This document shows positions 18,698-28,116 of a stretch of DNA of 64,000 bases, piece after piece (position 1 is the first letter of the stretch; each line of letters begins with the position of its first letter). The notes under the pieces are model-generated. The model ran no database searches. It was given only the letters and a program-made list of their open reading frames with translations, and was not told where the DNA came from. The translations under genes were made by a program, and so were the position numbers. The DNA is from Rhizobiaceae bacterium (GTDB lineage: Bacteria; Pseudomonadota; Alphaproteobacteria; Rhizobiales; Rhizobiaceae), in the NCBI GenBank assembly GCA_028279875.1, contig JANQMU010000076.1:24839-88838 (forward strand), read 5' to 3'.

Positions 18698-19894
18698 ATG
18701 TCCGAGTCCATCGTGCCCAACAGGGTGCAACCGGGTTCTCTCGTTGAGGCGCTTGAGGATTCTCCCATTATCGATGTCGTGCGCGTTGGCCGGCAGGTCG
18801 ATGGCATCATTCCGCTGTGGCTCGGGGAAAGCGGATTTCCCACCGATGATGCGATCATCCGCGCGGCGTGCGATGCGATGCAATCGGGACAGACCTTCTA
18901 TACGCCCAATCGCGGCCTGCCGCGCCTGCGACAGAGCGTCGTTGACTATTATCAGCGCCTCTACCGCACGCAGATCGCCGATGAGCGGATCTGCGTGACC
19001 AATTCGGGCATGCATGCCGCCACGATGATAACGCGGGCGCTGATGGATACCGGTGACAATGCGATCCTGGTCACCCCGTGCTGGCCGAATATCGATCGCG
19101 CGGTCCGGCTGGTCGGAGGCGAGGTGCGTGAGGTTCCGCTGCTGCTGCAGGGCGGGCAGTACCGCATGGATCTGGAGCGGATCGAGGCGCTGTGCGATGA
19201 CAGGACGAGACTGATCTATTTCGCATCGCCGTCCAATCCGACCGGATGGACGATCGCGCCGGACCAGGCGCGCGACCTGCTGACGCTGTCACGGCGCATC
19301 GGCGTCGCCATCCTGTCGGATGAGGTCTATCAGCGGCTGAGTTTCGAAAGCGAGACCGGGTCGACCCTTTTGAGCCTTGCCGCGGAAGATGATTCGGTGT
19401 TCGTTCTCAACTCCTTTTCCAAGGCCTGGTCGATGACCGGCTGGCGGCTCGGCTGGATGGTCTATCCGGCGCGGTTTCACGATTCATTCGAAAAACTCTC
19501 GCAGTTCACTATTTCGGGATCTCCCGGATTCATTCAGATGGCCGGTGTGCACGCGCTCGACTACGGGGATGCCGTCGTCGCCGGATTGCGCACCCACTGC
19601 ATGAAGGCAAAGGAATTTGTCGCCGGGCGGCTGGCCGGCATGGACGGCGTTTCGGTGATCCCGAGCGAGGGCGGGTTCTATACGATGTTCGCGTCGCCGC
19701 AAACTGCCGACAGTGTGGCGTTCTGCCGCGACGCGGCGCTGACGGCAAGGGTCGGTTTCGCCCCCGGCGTCGCCTTCGGCGAGGGCGGTGAAGGCATGGT
19801 GCGGCTTTGCCATGCCGGGTCGATGACAGCTCTGGAGACGGCGCTCGACCGGCTGGAGGGTTTTCTTGCCGGAGCCCGTATGGCCAGTGCGTGA
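18698..19894 (+). CDS. Class I PLP-dependent aminotransferase
   Basis: 398 residues from the ATG preceded by GGAGG at 18681-18685. Fold-type I landmarks are present: a substrate/cofactor segment YTPNRGLPRLRQSVVDYY, the Asn of SPSNPTGW, the Asp/Tyr of LSDEVYQRLSF, and the PLP-lysine motif NSFSKAWSMTGWRLGWMV. C-terminal GFAPGVAFGEGGEGMVRLCHA supplies the arginine that binds the substrate carboxylate. It transfers amino groups between an amino acid and a 2-oxo acid; the specificity (aspartate-, alanine- or aromatic-like) cannot be told. The frame is open upstream to 18548, but that part has no start signal. It stands alone, divergent from the SRPBCC pair. Confidence 0.9.
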   Translation: MSESIVPNRVQPGSLVEALEDSPIIDVVRVGRQVDGIIPLWLGESGFPTDDAIIRAACDAMQSGQTFYTPNRGLPRLRQSVVDYYQRLYRTQIADERICVTNSGMHAATMITRALMDTGDNAILVTPCWPNIDRAVRLVGGEVREVPLLLQGGQYRMDLERIEALCDDRTRLIYFASPSNPTGWTIAPDQARDLLTLSRRIGVAILSDEVYQRLSFESETGSTLLSLAAEDDSVFVLNSFSKAWSMTGWRLGWMVYPARFHDSFEKLSQFTISGSPGFIQMAGVHALDYGDAVVAGLRTHCMKAKEFVAGRLAGMDGVSVIPSEGGFYTMFASPQTADSVAFCRDAALTARVGFAPGVAFGEGGEGMVRLCHAGSMTALETALDRLEGFLAGARMASA

Positions 19895-20007
19895 GACATC
19901 CCCGGCATTTTGTGGCCCAGTCGTTTTGTGGCCCCAATGAGGGCATATGCGATCTGCCCGTCTCGCCATTGGCGGGCGGCAAGTCCTGAACCTGATTCGG
20001 AGACACC

Positions 20008-21780
20008 ATGACAATCGTTGAACGCATGGGACGCGCCCTACCGGATTTGTGGCAAACCGTCGCCCGTTTCCCGGTTCCGGTCCTGATCTGCCTGGCCGGC
20101 ACCGTCATTCTCAATCTGGATATCGCCGACATCTATCCGATGAGTCCCGACCGCAGCCAGCAGGTCTATGACGGGCTGATATGCGGTTTCCTGGCCGCCG
20201 GTGCAGCTCATCTTTACGCCGAGAGCCGGGACTGGAGCCGCCTTTCGGGGTCGGCCCTGGCTGTCCTTGCCGCGGCGATCCTTGGCGGCGTGTGCTGGTT
20301 CTTTCGGCCGCTGGACCTGCAGTTCGAGTTTCTGCTGCCGGGCCTGGTGCTGCTGGTCATGGTCGCCGGATATACGCGCGGCGACAATGATGACAATGCG
20401 ATCTGGATGTTCAATGCGCGGCTGGCGCTGGCGATTATCCTGTCGGGGCTGGTCGTCATGGTGTTCGGCGGCGGTCTGTCGGCAATCGTGGCAAGCATCG
20501 AATATCTGTTCGGTGTCGATTTCGATCCCGATATCTATCCGCATATCTGGGCAACGGGCTTTGCGCTGATCGGCGCCGTATACGGGCTGTCGATGGTTTC
20601 GCAGAACCTCTCCGAACCGTTCCGTCCAGACCGTCAGTCGGGCCTGCTGGTCACCGGCCCGCTATTGCTGCTGAACTATCTTCTGGTGCCGCTGGCACTG
20701 ATCTACGTCGTCATCCTGCATCTCTATGCGGTCAAGATGCTGATCGATTGGGAGCTGCCCAAGGGGCAGGTCGGCATCATGGTGCTGATCTTCTCCCTCG
20801 GCGGTGCGGCCATCTGGTTGATCGCCTTGCCCTGGCGTGCGGGCGGCTCGGCCCTTGTACGGTTCTTCAACAAAAACTGGTTTCTGTTTCTGATCGTGCC
20901 GCTTGGTCTGCTGGCGATCGGGACATGGCGCCGGATTTCCGATTACGGCGTGACGCCGGAGCGCTACGGTCTGGTTGCGCTTGGCCTGTGGGTGGCCTTC
21001 CTCATTGTCTGGTTCGTGATCCGGTCGCGTTCGATCCAGCCGCGCATCGTGCTCGGATCGCTCGGTATCCTGCTGATCGCCACATCGCTCGGGCCATGGG
21101 GCGCCGGATCGGTGTCGATCGACAGCCAATTGTCGCGATTGACGGCACTGATGCAGGCCGAAGGCTATTTCCAGGACGGGAAACTGGTCATCCCCGACAC
21201 GATCGATGCCGAAGCCTCCGGCGACGGGTACTCGATCGTGCTGTTTCTTTCAAAGCACCGCCGGCTCGAACTCCTGGCCCCGATATTTGCCGGTCACGCG
21301 AACGACCCGTTCGACGGTGCAGACCGCCATGCCAGCGCCAGCGATGTGAATTCGGTTCTGAAATTCAGGCACTACCGGCGCAATGACAGACCCGTCGACA
21401 AGACCCTTGTCTATTTTCGCTCGACCGGCCGGATCACGCTGGATGTTCCGCAGGCGACGGTCCTGTCGGGCGTTGTCGAACTGGGCATGCCTCCGGCGAT
21501 TGCCGATGACCCGAGCTATCCTGACCCCACTCTCTATGTCGCCGACGGTATCTTCACGGTCCGATACGGGCAGGACCAATGGGAGATGGAGGTCGAAAAA
21601 CTGCTGGAGACCGTTCAGGCGGCGTCGAGGGTGGACGGCGATTATCCGCCGCTGGTCGTTTCCATCGCCGGCCGCGACGGTGTGGCCCGCCTGGCCGTGC
21701 TGGAGGCCGGCGGAAGGCTGGAAAGCAACAAGCCAGTCCTCAACTATGTCAGGGCGCTGCTGGTTCTGCCGGCCCCTTGA
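20008..21780 (+). CDS. DUF4153 multi-spanning membrane protein
   Basis: 590 residues. The first two thirds contain about ten hydrophobic helices (for example LAVLAAAILGGVCWFF, LLPGLVLLVMVAGYT, LLLLNYLLVPLALIYVVILHLYA, VALGLWVAFLIVWFVI). A region after about residue 370 is soluble and opens SVSIDSQLSRLTALMQAEGYFQDGKLVIPD. That opening, with its membrane part, matches DUF4153 proteins, whose function is unknown. The 3' end overlaps the convergent radical SAM gene by 32 bp. Before the gene, TTTTGTGGCCC occurs twice with a 16-bp period (19908 and 19924), of unknown meaning. Confidence 0.8.
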   Translation: MTIVERMGRALPDLWQTVARFPVPVLICLAGTVILNLDIADIYPMSPDRSQQVYDGLICGFLAAGAAHLYAESRDWSRLSGSALAVLAAAILGGVCWFFRPLDLQFEFLLPGLVLLVMVAGYTRGDNDDNAIWMFNARLALAIILSGLVVMVFGGGLSAIVASIEYLFGVDFDPDIYPHIWATGFALIGAVYGLSMVSQNLSEPFRPDRQSGLLVTGPLLLLNYLLVPLALIYVVILHLYAVKMLIDWELPKGQVGIMVLIFSLGGAAIWLIALPWRAGGSALVRFFNKNWFLFLIVPLGLLAIGTWRRISDYGVTPERYGLVALGLWVAFLIVWFVIRSRSIQPRIVLGSLGILLIATSLGPWGAGSVSIDSQLSRLTALMQAEGYFQDGKLVIPDTIDAEASGDGYSIVLFLSKHRRLELLAPIFAGHANDPFDGADRHASASDVNSVLKFRHYRRNDRPVDKTLVYFRSTGRITLDVPQATVLSGVVELGMPPAIADDPSYPDPTLYVADGIFTVRYGQDQWEMEVEKLLETVQAASRVDGDYPPLVVSIAGRDGVARLAVLEAGGRLESNKPVLNYVRALLVLPAP

Positions 21781-23482
21781 GTCCTTCGCTCTCATTGGCG
21801 AGGTGGCTGGCGAATACCGGTTTGCGGCGTTTCGAATCTTCTTCCTTGCGCTCCGGAGGAACGTAGACCTCGGTCGGCAGGGAGGGCAGTTCCGACCGCA
21901 CGGACTGGCGCAGCGCGTCCCGAATCCGCAGAAAATGCTCATTATGCGCGCACACCGTTGCGTAGAAGCCGAAGGACCGGGGCCGGTGCCGGATGATCGA
22001 AAACATCCGTCGCCAGAACACCGATCTGGACGGACGGACCACGCCCTGCCGCCAGATTACCTTGAAGGGTGCGGTCACCGTGCTGGGCAGCAGCCTGATC
22101 GCCCGCAAGCTTCGCCGGATCCGCGCCCTCAAGGGCGGCGGCGGAACGAGCGCGTTTCGTTCCGCCCGGTCCAGCTCCGGTGTGCCCAGTTCCAGGAACA
22201 GACGGTGAGCCCTCTCGATATAGCGGACCGGGTCGTAGAGTTTCTGATAGGCATCGAGATATTCCTCGACGATCTCGGCCGCCGGCCGTGTCGGCAGGAA
22301 ATTCAATGTCGAGGTCTGGTTGATCGTTCCGATATCGGTGCCGAGGCGCCCCTCGCGCTCAAGCCGCGTCCACAGGCCGGTATTGGGCAGGACCTGCAGC
22401 ATCGATAGCAGCGCCAGGCTGATATTGCACTCCTCCACGAAGCGGACGATGCGTTCACCCGCGCCGGGCTTTTCATTGTCGAACCCGATGATGAAGCCGG
22501 CCATCACATGCATGCCGGCCTGCTGCAATTTGCGGATATCGTCCATCATCGGATGGCGGTTGTTCTGGTGTTTTCTGGTCAAGGCGAGGCTATCGACATC
22601 CGGTGTCTCGATGCCGATGAACACCGAACCGATATTGCTCTGGAGCATCTGTTCGATGAGATCGTCATCGGAGGCCAGATCGATCGAAGCCTCCGTCGTC
22701 AGCAAGAACGGCCGGTTCCTGGCCATCAGCCAGGGTTTGAGCTCGGCCAGCAGCGCCTTGACGTTCTTCTTGTTGCCAATGAAATTGTCGTCGACGAGGA
22801 ACACCGAACCCTGCCAGCCGAGTTGGTAGAGGCTTTCGAGTTCGGCCAGGAACTGGTCGGTGTGTTTGGTTCGCGGCTTGCGCCCGTAGAGATTGATGAT
22901 GTCGCAGAATTCGCACAGGAAGGGGCAGCCGCGCGAATATTGCACCGGCATAGAATCATAGGCGCTGAAGTCGACCAGGTCGAAGCGCGGTGTCGGCGTC
23001 GTGGTGACGTCGGGTTTCTTGCCGACGGCGCTGAACCGCAGGGCCGGCTCATCGCCTGCGCGGATCCAGTCCTTGCGTTCCATGAACGCTTCGACAAAGG
23101 GCGGAATGGTGATCTCGCCCTCATCGAGGACGATGTAATCGGCACCCGCGGCTTCCGCGTCCTGCGGAACCGAGGTGACATAGGGTCCGCCGACGGCAAC
23201 CGGCTTTCCGCGCGATTTCGCCTCGCGGATCATGGCGGCGAAATCGTCCTGCTGGACGATCATGGCGGAAAGCATCACGATATCGGCCCAGTTCCAATCC
23301 TCCTCGCGCAGCGTGTGGGCGTTGCGGTCGACAAGGCGGAACGACCAGTCCTGGGGCAGAATGCCGGCGACCGTCAGCAGCCCGAGCGGCGGCATATAGG
23401 ACTTCTTGCCGGCCAGTTCCAGAACCCCCTCGAACGACCAGAAGGTCATCGGAAATTTCGGCCAGATCAGCAATACGCGCAT
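21749..23482 (-). CDS. B12-binding-domain radical SAM protein (DUF4070 type)
   Basis: 577 residues. Residues 1-140 form a cobalamin-binding-like Rossmann domain (RVLLIWPKFPMTFW, YMPPLGLLTVAGILP, ADIVMLSAM, VAVGGPYVTSVP). The radical SAM core follows with Cys186, Cys190 and Cys193 in GCPFLCEFC, the cluster ligands, then ELESLYQLGWQGSVFLVDDNFIGNKK. A C-terminal DUF4070-like helical region and a basic tail complete it. HpnP (hopanoid C2 methylase) belongs to the same general class, but I see no hopanoid genes here and do not claim that function. It probably performs a radical methylation or rearrangement. It is the last gene of a run with a hydroxyacyl-CoA dehydrogenase and etfBA. Confidence 0.87.
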   Translation of the reverse strand: MRVLLIWPKFPMTFWSFEGVLELAGKKSYMPPLGLLTVAGILPQDWSFRLVDRNAHTLREEDWNWADIVMLSAMIVQQDDFAAMIREAKSRGKPVAVGGPYVTSVPQDAEAAGADYIVLDEGEITIPPFVEAFMERKDWIRAGDEPALRFSAVGKKPDVTTTPTPRFDLVDFSAYDSMPVQYSRGCPFLCEFCDIINLYGRKPRTKHTDQFLAELESLYQLGWQGSVFLVDDNFIGNKKNVKALLAELKPWLMARNRPFLLTTEASIDLASDDDLIEQMLQSNIGSVFIGIETPDVDSLALTRKHQNNRHPMMDDIRKLQQAGMHVMAGFIIGFDNEKPGAGERIVRFVEECNISLALLSMLQVLPNTGLWTRLEREGRLGTDIGTINQTSTLNFLPTRPAAEIVEEYLDAYQKLYDPVRYIERAHRLFLELGTPELDRAERNALVPPPPLRARIRRSLRAIRLLPSTVTAPFKVIWRQGVVRPSRSVFWRRMFSIIRHRPRSFGFYATVCAHNEHFLRIRDALRQSVRSELPSLPTEVYVPPERKEEDSKRRKPVFASHLANESEGLKGPAEPAAP

Positions 23483-23509
23483 TCTGTCTTGCCTCCCTTC
23501 GGCCGCAGC

Positions 23510-24391
23510 CTACCGTGTGGGGATCGGCTCGTCACCGCGATAGTCATAGAAACCGCGGCCGGTCTTGCGGCCGAGCCATCCGGCCTCGACATATTTCACC
23601 AGCAGAGGGCAGGGCCGGTATTTCGAATCCGCCAGCCCGTCATAGAGCACCTGCATGATCGACAGGCAGGTGTCGAGGCCGATGAAATCGGCAAGCTGCA
23701 GCGGGCCGATCGGATGGTTGGCGCCCATTTTCATCGCCGTGTCGATTGCCTCGACCGAGCCGACGCCCTCATAGAGCGTGTAGATCGCCTCATTGATCAT
23801 CGGCAGCAGGATGCGGTTGACGATGAAGGCGGGGAAATCCTCGGCGACCGTGATGGTCTTGCCGAGCGAGGTGATAAAGGTCCTGGCGGTCTCGAAGGTG
23901 ACGTCCTCCGTGGCGATGCCGCGCACCAGTTCGACAAGGTTCATCACCGGAACCGGATTCATGAAATGAATGCCGATGAAACGTTCGGGCCGGTCGGTGG
24001 CGGAGGCGAGCCGGGTGATCGAGATCGACGAGGTGTCGGTGGCGACAATGGCTTCCGGATTGAGAAGCGGGCACAGATTGGCAAAGATCTTGCGCTTGAC
24101 CGTTTCGTCCTCGGTCGCCGCCTCGATGACCAGATCGACGGCGGCAAGATCCTCGATCGCCAGGGCCGGCGAAATCCTCGCCTGGGCCGCGTCGCGGTCG
24201 GCCTCGCTCAGATGGCCGGCGGAAACCTGACGTGCCATGTTGCCATTGATGGTGGCGATGCCGTCCTTGATGCGTTCCTCTGAGACGTCATGCACCAGGA
24301 CATCATAGCCGGCGACGGCGCAGACATGGGCGATGCCGCCGCCCATCTGGCCGACACCGATGATTCCAACAGATTTGATCGCGTTGGCCAT
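23510..24391 (-). CDS. 3-hydroxybutyryl-CoA / 3-hydroxyacyl-CoA dehydrogenase
   Basis: 293 residues, the usual length of monomer subunits. The NAD-binding motif SVGIIGVGQMGGGIAHVCA opens the protein; the catalytic His is in FIGIHFMNPVPVMNLVELV and the SSISITRLA segment shapes the active site. The C-terminal GRKTGRGFYDY signature is intact. It oxidises (S)-3-hydroxyacyl-CoA with NAD+ or runs in reverse. ATGs 3 and 19 codons upstream are in frame, but the furthest one lies inside a terminator hairpin. Its place after etfBA fits beta-oxidation or butyrate-type metabolism. Confidence 0.93.
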   Translation of the reverse strand: MANAIKSVGIIGVGQMGGGIAHVCAVAGYDVLVHDVSEERIKDGIATINGNMARQVSAGHLSEADRDAAQARISPALAIEDLAAVDLVIEAATEDETVKRKIFANLCPLLNPEAIVATDTSSISITRLASATDRPERFIGIHFMNPVPVMNLVELVRGIATEDVTFETARTFITSLGKTITVAEDFPAFIVNRILLPMINEAIYTLYEGVGSVEAIDTAMKMGANHPIGPLQLADFIGLDTCLSIMQVLYDGLADSKYRPCPLLVKYVEAGWLGRKTGRGFYDYRGDEPIPTR

Positions 24392-24434
24392 GGCATTCAT
24401 TCCGTCATCTGGCAGATACGCGCACAAACTAGTG

Positions 24435-24462
24435 GGCCGGGCTGACAACGTCCAGCCCGGCC
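24435..24462 (-). terminator. Hairpin between etfA and the hydroxyacyl-CoA dehydrogenase gene
   Basis: A 10-bp GC-rich stem (GGCCGGGCTG against CAGCCCGGCC) with an 8-base loop lies 66 bp beyond the etfA stop on the minus strand. The following CACTAGTTTGTG is weakly T-rich. It probably ends most etfBA transcripts before the dehydrogenase gene, which would need its own promoter or read-through. Confidence 0.55.
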
Positions 24463-24528
24463 AATAAATTGATTCAGAATCCTTGCGCCCGCGAAGACCG
24501 ACTCACCGGTGGTCTGGCGCGTATCGCG

Positions 24529-25458
24529 TCAGAGCGCCTTTTCGAATTCCGGCAGCACGTCGAACAGGTCGGCGACGAGGCCGTAATCGGCGACCTGGAA
24601 GATCGGCGCCTCGTCGTCCTTGTTGATCGCCACGATCACCTTGGAATCCTTCATGCCCGCCAGGTGCTGGATGGCGCCGGATATGCCGCAGGCGATGTAG
24701 AGATCGGGCGCCACCACCTTGCCGGTCTGGCCGACCTGCCAGTCATTCGGCGCATAGCCGGCATCGACCGCGGCGCGCGAGGCGCCGACGGCGGCGCCCA
24801 GCTTGTCGGCGAGAGGCAGGATGACCTCCTCGAACTTTTCCGCCGAACCGAGTGCCCGGCCGCCGGAGATGATGATCCGGGCCGAGGTCAGTTCCGGCCG
24901 GTCATTGTCGGAGAGCTTCGCCTCGAGGAATTTCGACAGGCCCGGATCGCCGGCGGTGCCGACGGTCTCGACCGGTGCTGACCCGCCGCCGCCGGCGGCA
25001 TCGAACCCGGCGGTGCGCACGGTGATCACCTTCTTGGAATCCGTCGCCTGCACGGTCTGGATGGCATTGCCGGCATAGATCGGGCGCTTGAACGTGTCGG
25101 CGGACAGCACCTCGGTGATGTCGGAGACCTGCATGACGTCAAGCAGGGCGGCGACGCGCGGCATGATGTTCTTGCCGTTGGTGGTCGCCGCGGCCACGAT
25201 CGTATCATAGCCCTCAGCCAGGGAGACAATCAGCGCCGCCGTCGGTTCGGCCAGATTGACCGCCAGTTCGTCGGCTTCGGCCAGCAGCACCTTGGAAACG
25301 CCGTCCAGCCCGGCGGCGGCATCGGCGACGGCCTGGGCGTCCTTGCCGGCAACGAGGATGTGAACGTCGCCGCCGATGGCCTTTGCCGCGGACAGGGCCT
25401 TCGCGGTCTGATCGGAAAGGGCGGTGTTGTCATGTTCTGCAAGAAGGAGAGTTGTCAT
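24529..25458 (-). CDS. etfA: Electron transfer flavoprotein alpha subunit
   Basis: 309 residues, normal for bacterial EtfA. The N-terminal half has [37 protein letters not shown]; the C-terminal FAD domain carries [66 protein letters not shown] and [20 protein letters not shown], the recognised FAD-binding signature. With EtfB it accepts electrons from acyl-CoA dehydrogenases and passes them to ETF-quinone oxidoreductase. An AAGGGAC box precedes the ATG and the gene follows etfB by 14 bp. Confidence 0.97.
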   Translation of the reverse strand: MTTLLLAEHDNTALSDQTAKALSAAKAIGGDVHILVAGKDAQAVADAAAGLDGVSKVLLAEADELAVNLAEPTAALIVSLAEGYDTIVAAATTNGKNIMPRVAALLDVMQVSDITEVLSADTFKRPIYAGNAIQTVQATDSKKVITVRTAGFDAAGGGGSAPVETVGTAGDPGLSKFLEAKLSDNDRPELTSARIIISGGRALGSAEKFEEVILPLADKLGAAVGASRAAVDAGYAPNDWQVGQTGKVVAPDLYIACGISGAIQHLAGMKDSKVIVAINKDDEAPIFQVADYGLVADLFDVLPEFEKAL

Positions 25459-25472
25459 GATTCTGTCCCTTT

Positions 25473-26222
25473 CTAAAGCACGCCGGCTTCGTTCTTGAGC
25501 TTGTCGACCAGTTCCGCGACGCTGTCGACCTTGACGCCGGCCTTGCGGCCTTCCGGCTCCTCAGTGGTGACGACCTTGAGGCGCGGCGCGGTGTCGACGC
25601 CGTAATCGGCCGTGGTTTTCTTGTCGAGCGGCTTCTTCTTGGCCTTCATGATGTTGGGCAGCGAGGCATAGCGCGGCTCATTGAGCCGCAGATCCGTGGT
25701 GACGACCGCAGGCAGGGTGATTTCGACGGTCTGCAGACCGCCATCCACCTCGCGGGTGACGGCGGCGACGCCATCGCCGATCTCGACATCGGAGGCGAAG
25801 GTTCCCTGCGACCAGCCGAGCAGGGCGGCCAGCATCTGTCCGGTCTGGTTGGAATCGTCGTCGATTGCCTGTTTGCCGACGATGACGAGTTCGGGCTTTT
25901 CCTCTTCGATAATCGCCTTGAGGATCTTGGCGACGGCCAGAGGCTCGACAAGATCGTCGGTCTGGACGAGAATGCCGCGATCAGCGCCCATGGCCAGCGC
26001 CGTGCGGATCGTTTCCTCGGCCTTGGCCGGGCCGATGGAGACGGCGACGATTTCCTCGACCTTGCCGGCTTCCTTGAGGCGAATGGCTTCCTCGACGGAA
26101 ATTTCGTCAAACGGGTTCATCGACATCTTGACGTTGGCCAGTTCGACACCGGAGCCGTCCGGCCTGACGCGGATCTTGACGTTGTAGTCAACGACCCGCT
26201 TTACGGGTACCAGAACTTTCAT
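25473..26222 (-). CDS. etfB: Electron transfer flavoprotein beta subunit
   Basis: 249 residues from [19 protein letters not shown], the standard EtfB start, with an AAAGG box 8 bp upstream. Diagnostic regions include [22 protein letters not shown], the AMP-binding [23 protein letters not shown] and [30 protein letters not shown]. It binds AMP structurally and forms the FAD-carrying heterodimer with EtfA. An 18-codon in-frame extension upstream lacks EtfB sequence and is not used. This is the first gene of the etfBA pair, 213 bp after the rhomboid gene. Confidence 0.97.
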   Translation of the reverse strand: MKVLVPVKRVVDYNVKIRVRPDGSGVELANVKMSMNPFDEISVEEAIRLKEAGKVEEIVAVSIGPAKAEETIRTALAMGADRGILVQTDDLVEPLAVAKILKAIIEEEKPELVIVGKQAIDDDSNQTGQMLAALLGWSQGTFASDVEIGDGVAAVTREVDGGLQTVEITLPAVVTTDLRLNEPRYASLPNIMKAKKKPLDKKTTADYGVDTAPRLKVVTTEEPEGRKAGVKVDSVAELVDKLKNEAGVL

Positions 26223-26435
26223 TCGTTTACCTTTCTCAATCTGCAGGCGGATATCTGCACATCCCAATTGTTCCATGGTGGCTGGAAAACGACATGAACG
26301 CCGCCAAGTTTCAATTCCCCCGTGCGAAACCGTGACTTCGCCATGTATGTGGTTGTCACATATCTGTAACCCACCGTTTGCGTCAATCGCGTTTGTGCCG
26401 GGGCGCCGGATTCGGGATGCGACGCGGCGACGCGT

Positions 26436-27194
26436 CTACCGGCCCCAGGGCCCCGAGGTCGTTTTCGCTGTGGCCTTTTTATGGACGACGGCTCTCGGCG
26501 AGACAATCTTTCGGTCGAACAGGGGCACATTGCGGCGTTTCAAGACAAGGACCAGAAGCGCGCCGGCGATGATTCCACCGATATGGGCGGCCCAGGAGAC
26601 GGTGCCATCGCCATCGACGACCAACATGACGAGCTGATAGACGACCCACAGGGCCAGCGGAATGAAGGCCGGTAGGGGCAGGGGAATACGGCCGAGAACG
26701 AGCACCCAGACGCGCACCCGCGGATGCAGGATCAGATAGGCGGCGACGACACCGGCCACCGCGCCCGAAGCGCCGATCAGCGGCGCGTCGGACCGCGGGT
26801 CCAGCAAGCCGTGGGCCAACGCGCCGGCTGCGGCACACAGCAGGTAGAAGATCAGGAACCGGATGTGCCCCATGGCATCTTCGATATTGTCGCCGAACAC
26901 CCACAGGAACAGCATATTGGTGGCGACATGCCAGATATCGGCATGGAGGAACGCATAGGTGACATAGGTGGCGCCTTCCGGAACCACGGCCAGCCCGGGC
27001 GCCAGATCGGCATAGCCATTGGCCACCGCCGGAATGTAGCCGAGGCCGAGAACCGCCGCCATGGTGAAGGCTCCGGTTTCACCGCTCAGCGAGGTCGCGA
27101 CCCAGATCAGGCCGTTGAGGGTGATCAGCCCGAGCGTGACATATTGCAGGTCGATATGGTCGAGCTCGTTTCGATCATGCAGCGGGATGAACAT
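26436..27194 (-). CDS. Rhomboid-family intramembrane serine protease
   Basis: 252 residues with about six hydrophobic segments. The catalytic dyad is visible: Ser143 in GASGAV and His204 in WAAHIGGIIAG; the family's HADIWHVATNMLFLWVFGDNIED (with Asn93 for the oxyanion hole) is intact. It should cut transmembrane substrates in the inner membrane; the targets are unknown. The basic tail (SPRAVVHKKATAKTTS) is cytoplasmic by prediction. It follows the PduO gene by about 60 bp on the same strand. Confidence 0.93.
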   Translation of the reverse strand: MFIPLHDRNELDHIDLQYVTLGLITLNGLIWVATSLSGETGAFTMAAVLGLGYIPAVANGYADLAPGLAVVPEGATYVTYAFLHADIWHVATNMLFLWVFGDNIEDAMGHIRFLIFYLLCAAAGALAHGLLDPRSDAPLIGASGAVAGVVAAYLILHPRVRVWVLVLGRIPLPLPAFIPLALWVVYQLVMLVVDGDGTVSWAAHIGGIIAGALLVLVLKRRNVPLFDRKIVSPRAVVHKKATAKTTSGPWGR

Positions 27195-27253
27195 CTACGG
27201 GCGGTCCCTCGGAAGACGGCGGATCATCGTCCCGCCGGCATGTCCGGCACCGG

Positions 27254-27835
27254 TCACGTGCGGTTTTCTCCGGGCACCCACAAAACATCGTCCTGGCCGT
27301 TCTGGTTGGCGCAGCGGGCAGCGACGAACAGCAAATCGGATACCCGGTTGATGTAGCGCAGGGCCGCCCCATTGACCGGCTCATCCGGCCGTTCGTTCAG
27401 TTCGACCATCAGCCGTTCGGCGCGGCGGGCGACCGTGCGGGCCAGGTGAAGGGCGGCGGAGGCCGGCGAACCGCCGGGCAGGACAAAGGAGCGCAGCGGG
27501 TCGAGGCGGGCGTTCAGCGCATCGATTTCGCTTTCGATCCGCTCGACCTGATGGTCGGTCATCCGCAGCGGCTCGTAATCCAGCTTTTTTCCGGTATCGG
27601 GGGTCGCGAGGTCGGCGCCAAGGTCGAAGAAATCGTTCTGGATGCGCGAAAGCATCGCGTCCAGCGCCGGCTGATCGATGGTGTGGGTGCGGGCGATGCC
27701 GAGACAGGCATTGGCTTCATCGACAGTGCCGAAGGCGGCGACGCGCAGATCGTGCTTCTCCCGTCGCTCGCCATTGCCGAGACCGGTGGTTCCGTCATCC
27801 CCGGTGCGGGTGTAGATCTTGTTCAGCTTGACCAC
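27254..27835 (-). CDS. Cob(I)yrinic acid a,c-diamide adenosyltransferase, PduO type
   Basis: 193 residues from a GTG at 27835 preceded by GGGAGAG; from there the protein reads VKLNKIYTRTGDDGTTGLGNGER, the typical PduO start, whereas the open frame upstream is unlike the family. Further landmarks are AAFGTVDEANACLG, ARTVARRAERLMVELNE and ALRYINRVSDLLFVAARCAN, which form the trimer-interface ATP site. It transfers adenosyl from ATP to cob(I)alamin, giving coenzyme B12. A B12-binding radical SAM protein is encoded a few genes downstream, but that class uses methyl- rather than adenosylcobalamin. Confidence 0.94.
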   Translation of the reverse strand: MVKLNKIYTRTGDDGTTGLGNGERREKHDLRVAAFGTVDEANACLGIARTHTIDQPALDAMLSRIQNDFFDLGADLATPDTGKKLDYEPLRMTDHQVERIESEIDALNARLDPLRSFVLPGGSPASAALHLARTVARRAERLMVELNERPDEPVNGAALRYINRVSDLLFVAARCANQNGQDDVLWVPGENRT

Positions 27836-27878
27836 GGCCCGTGCTCTCCCTTCGGTTGCTCCAATCGGACACCACGGC

Positions 27879-28076
27879 CTAGCGTCCGCCGCCGGTGATC
27901 CACAATATCGCGACAATCAGCACCACCGCAATGAATTGCAGCAGCACCCGCATCTGCATCAGCTTGTTCGACAGGCTGCCGGGGCCGCCGCGCATCATGT
28001 TCAAGAGGCCGCGAAGCAGGACAAAGACGACCGCCGCCATCATCACAAGAGTCAGATAGAACAGGAAGGTCGCCAT
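27879..28076 (-). CDS. HIG1-domain-like twin-transmembrane small protein
   Basis: 65 residues: two hydrophobic helices (FLFYLTLVMMAAVVFVLLRGLL and LLQFIAVVLIVAILWI) joined by a short loop with NKLMQMRVLLQ, which fits the Q-x-R-x-x-x-Q signature of HIG1 proteins. Mitochondrial HIG1 proteins assist respiratory supercomplexes and cytochrome oxidase; a similar role in bacteria is only inferred. It is encoded between the SDR and PduO genes on the same strand, 43 bp before the PduO start. Confidence 0.8.
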   Translation of the reverse strand: MATFLFYLTLVMMAAVVFVLLRGLLNMMRGGPGSLSNKLMQMRVLLQFIAVVLIVAILWITGGGR

Positions 28077-28116
28077 TGTGCGGTCCTTGAGTGTCGGCGC
28101 GCTGCGCCCGTTGGCA

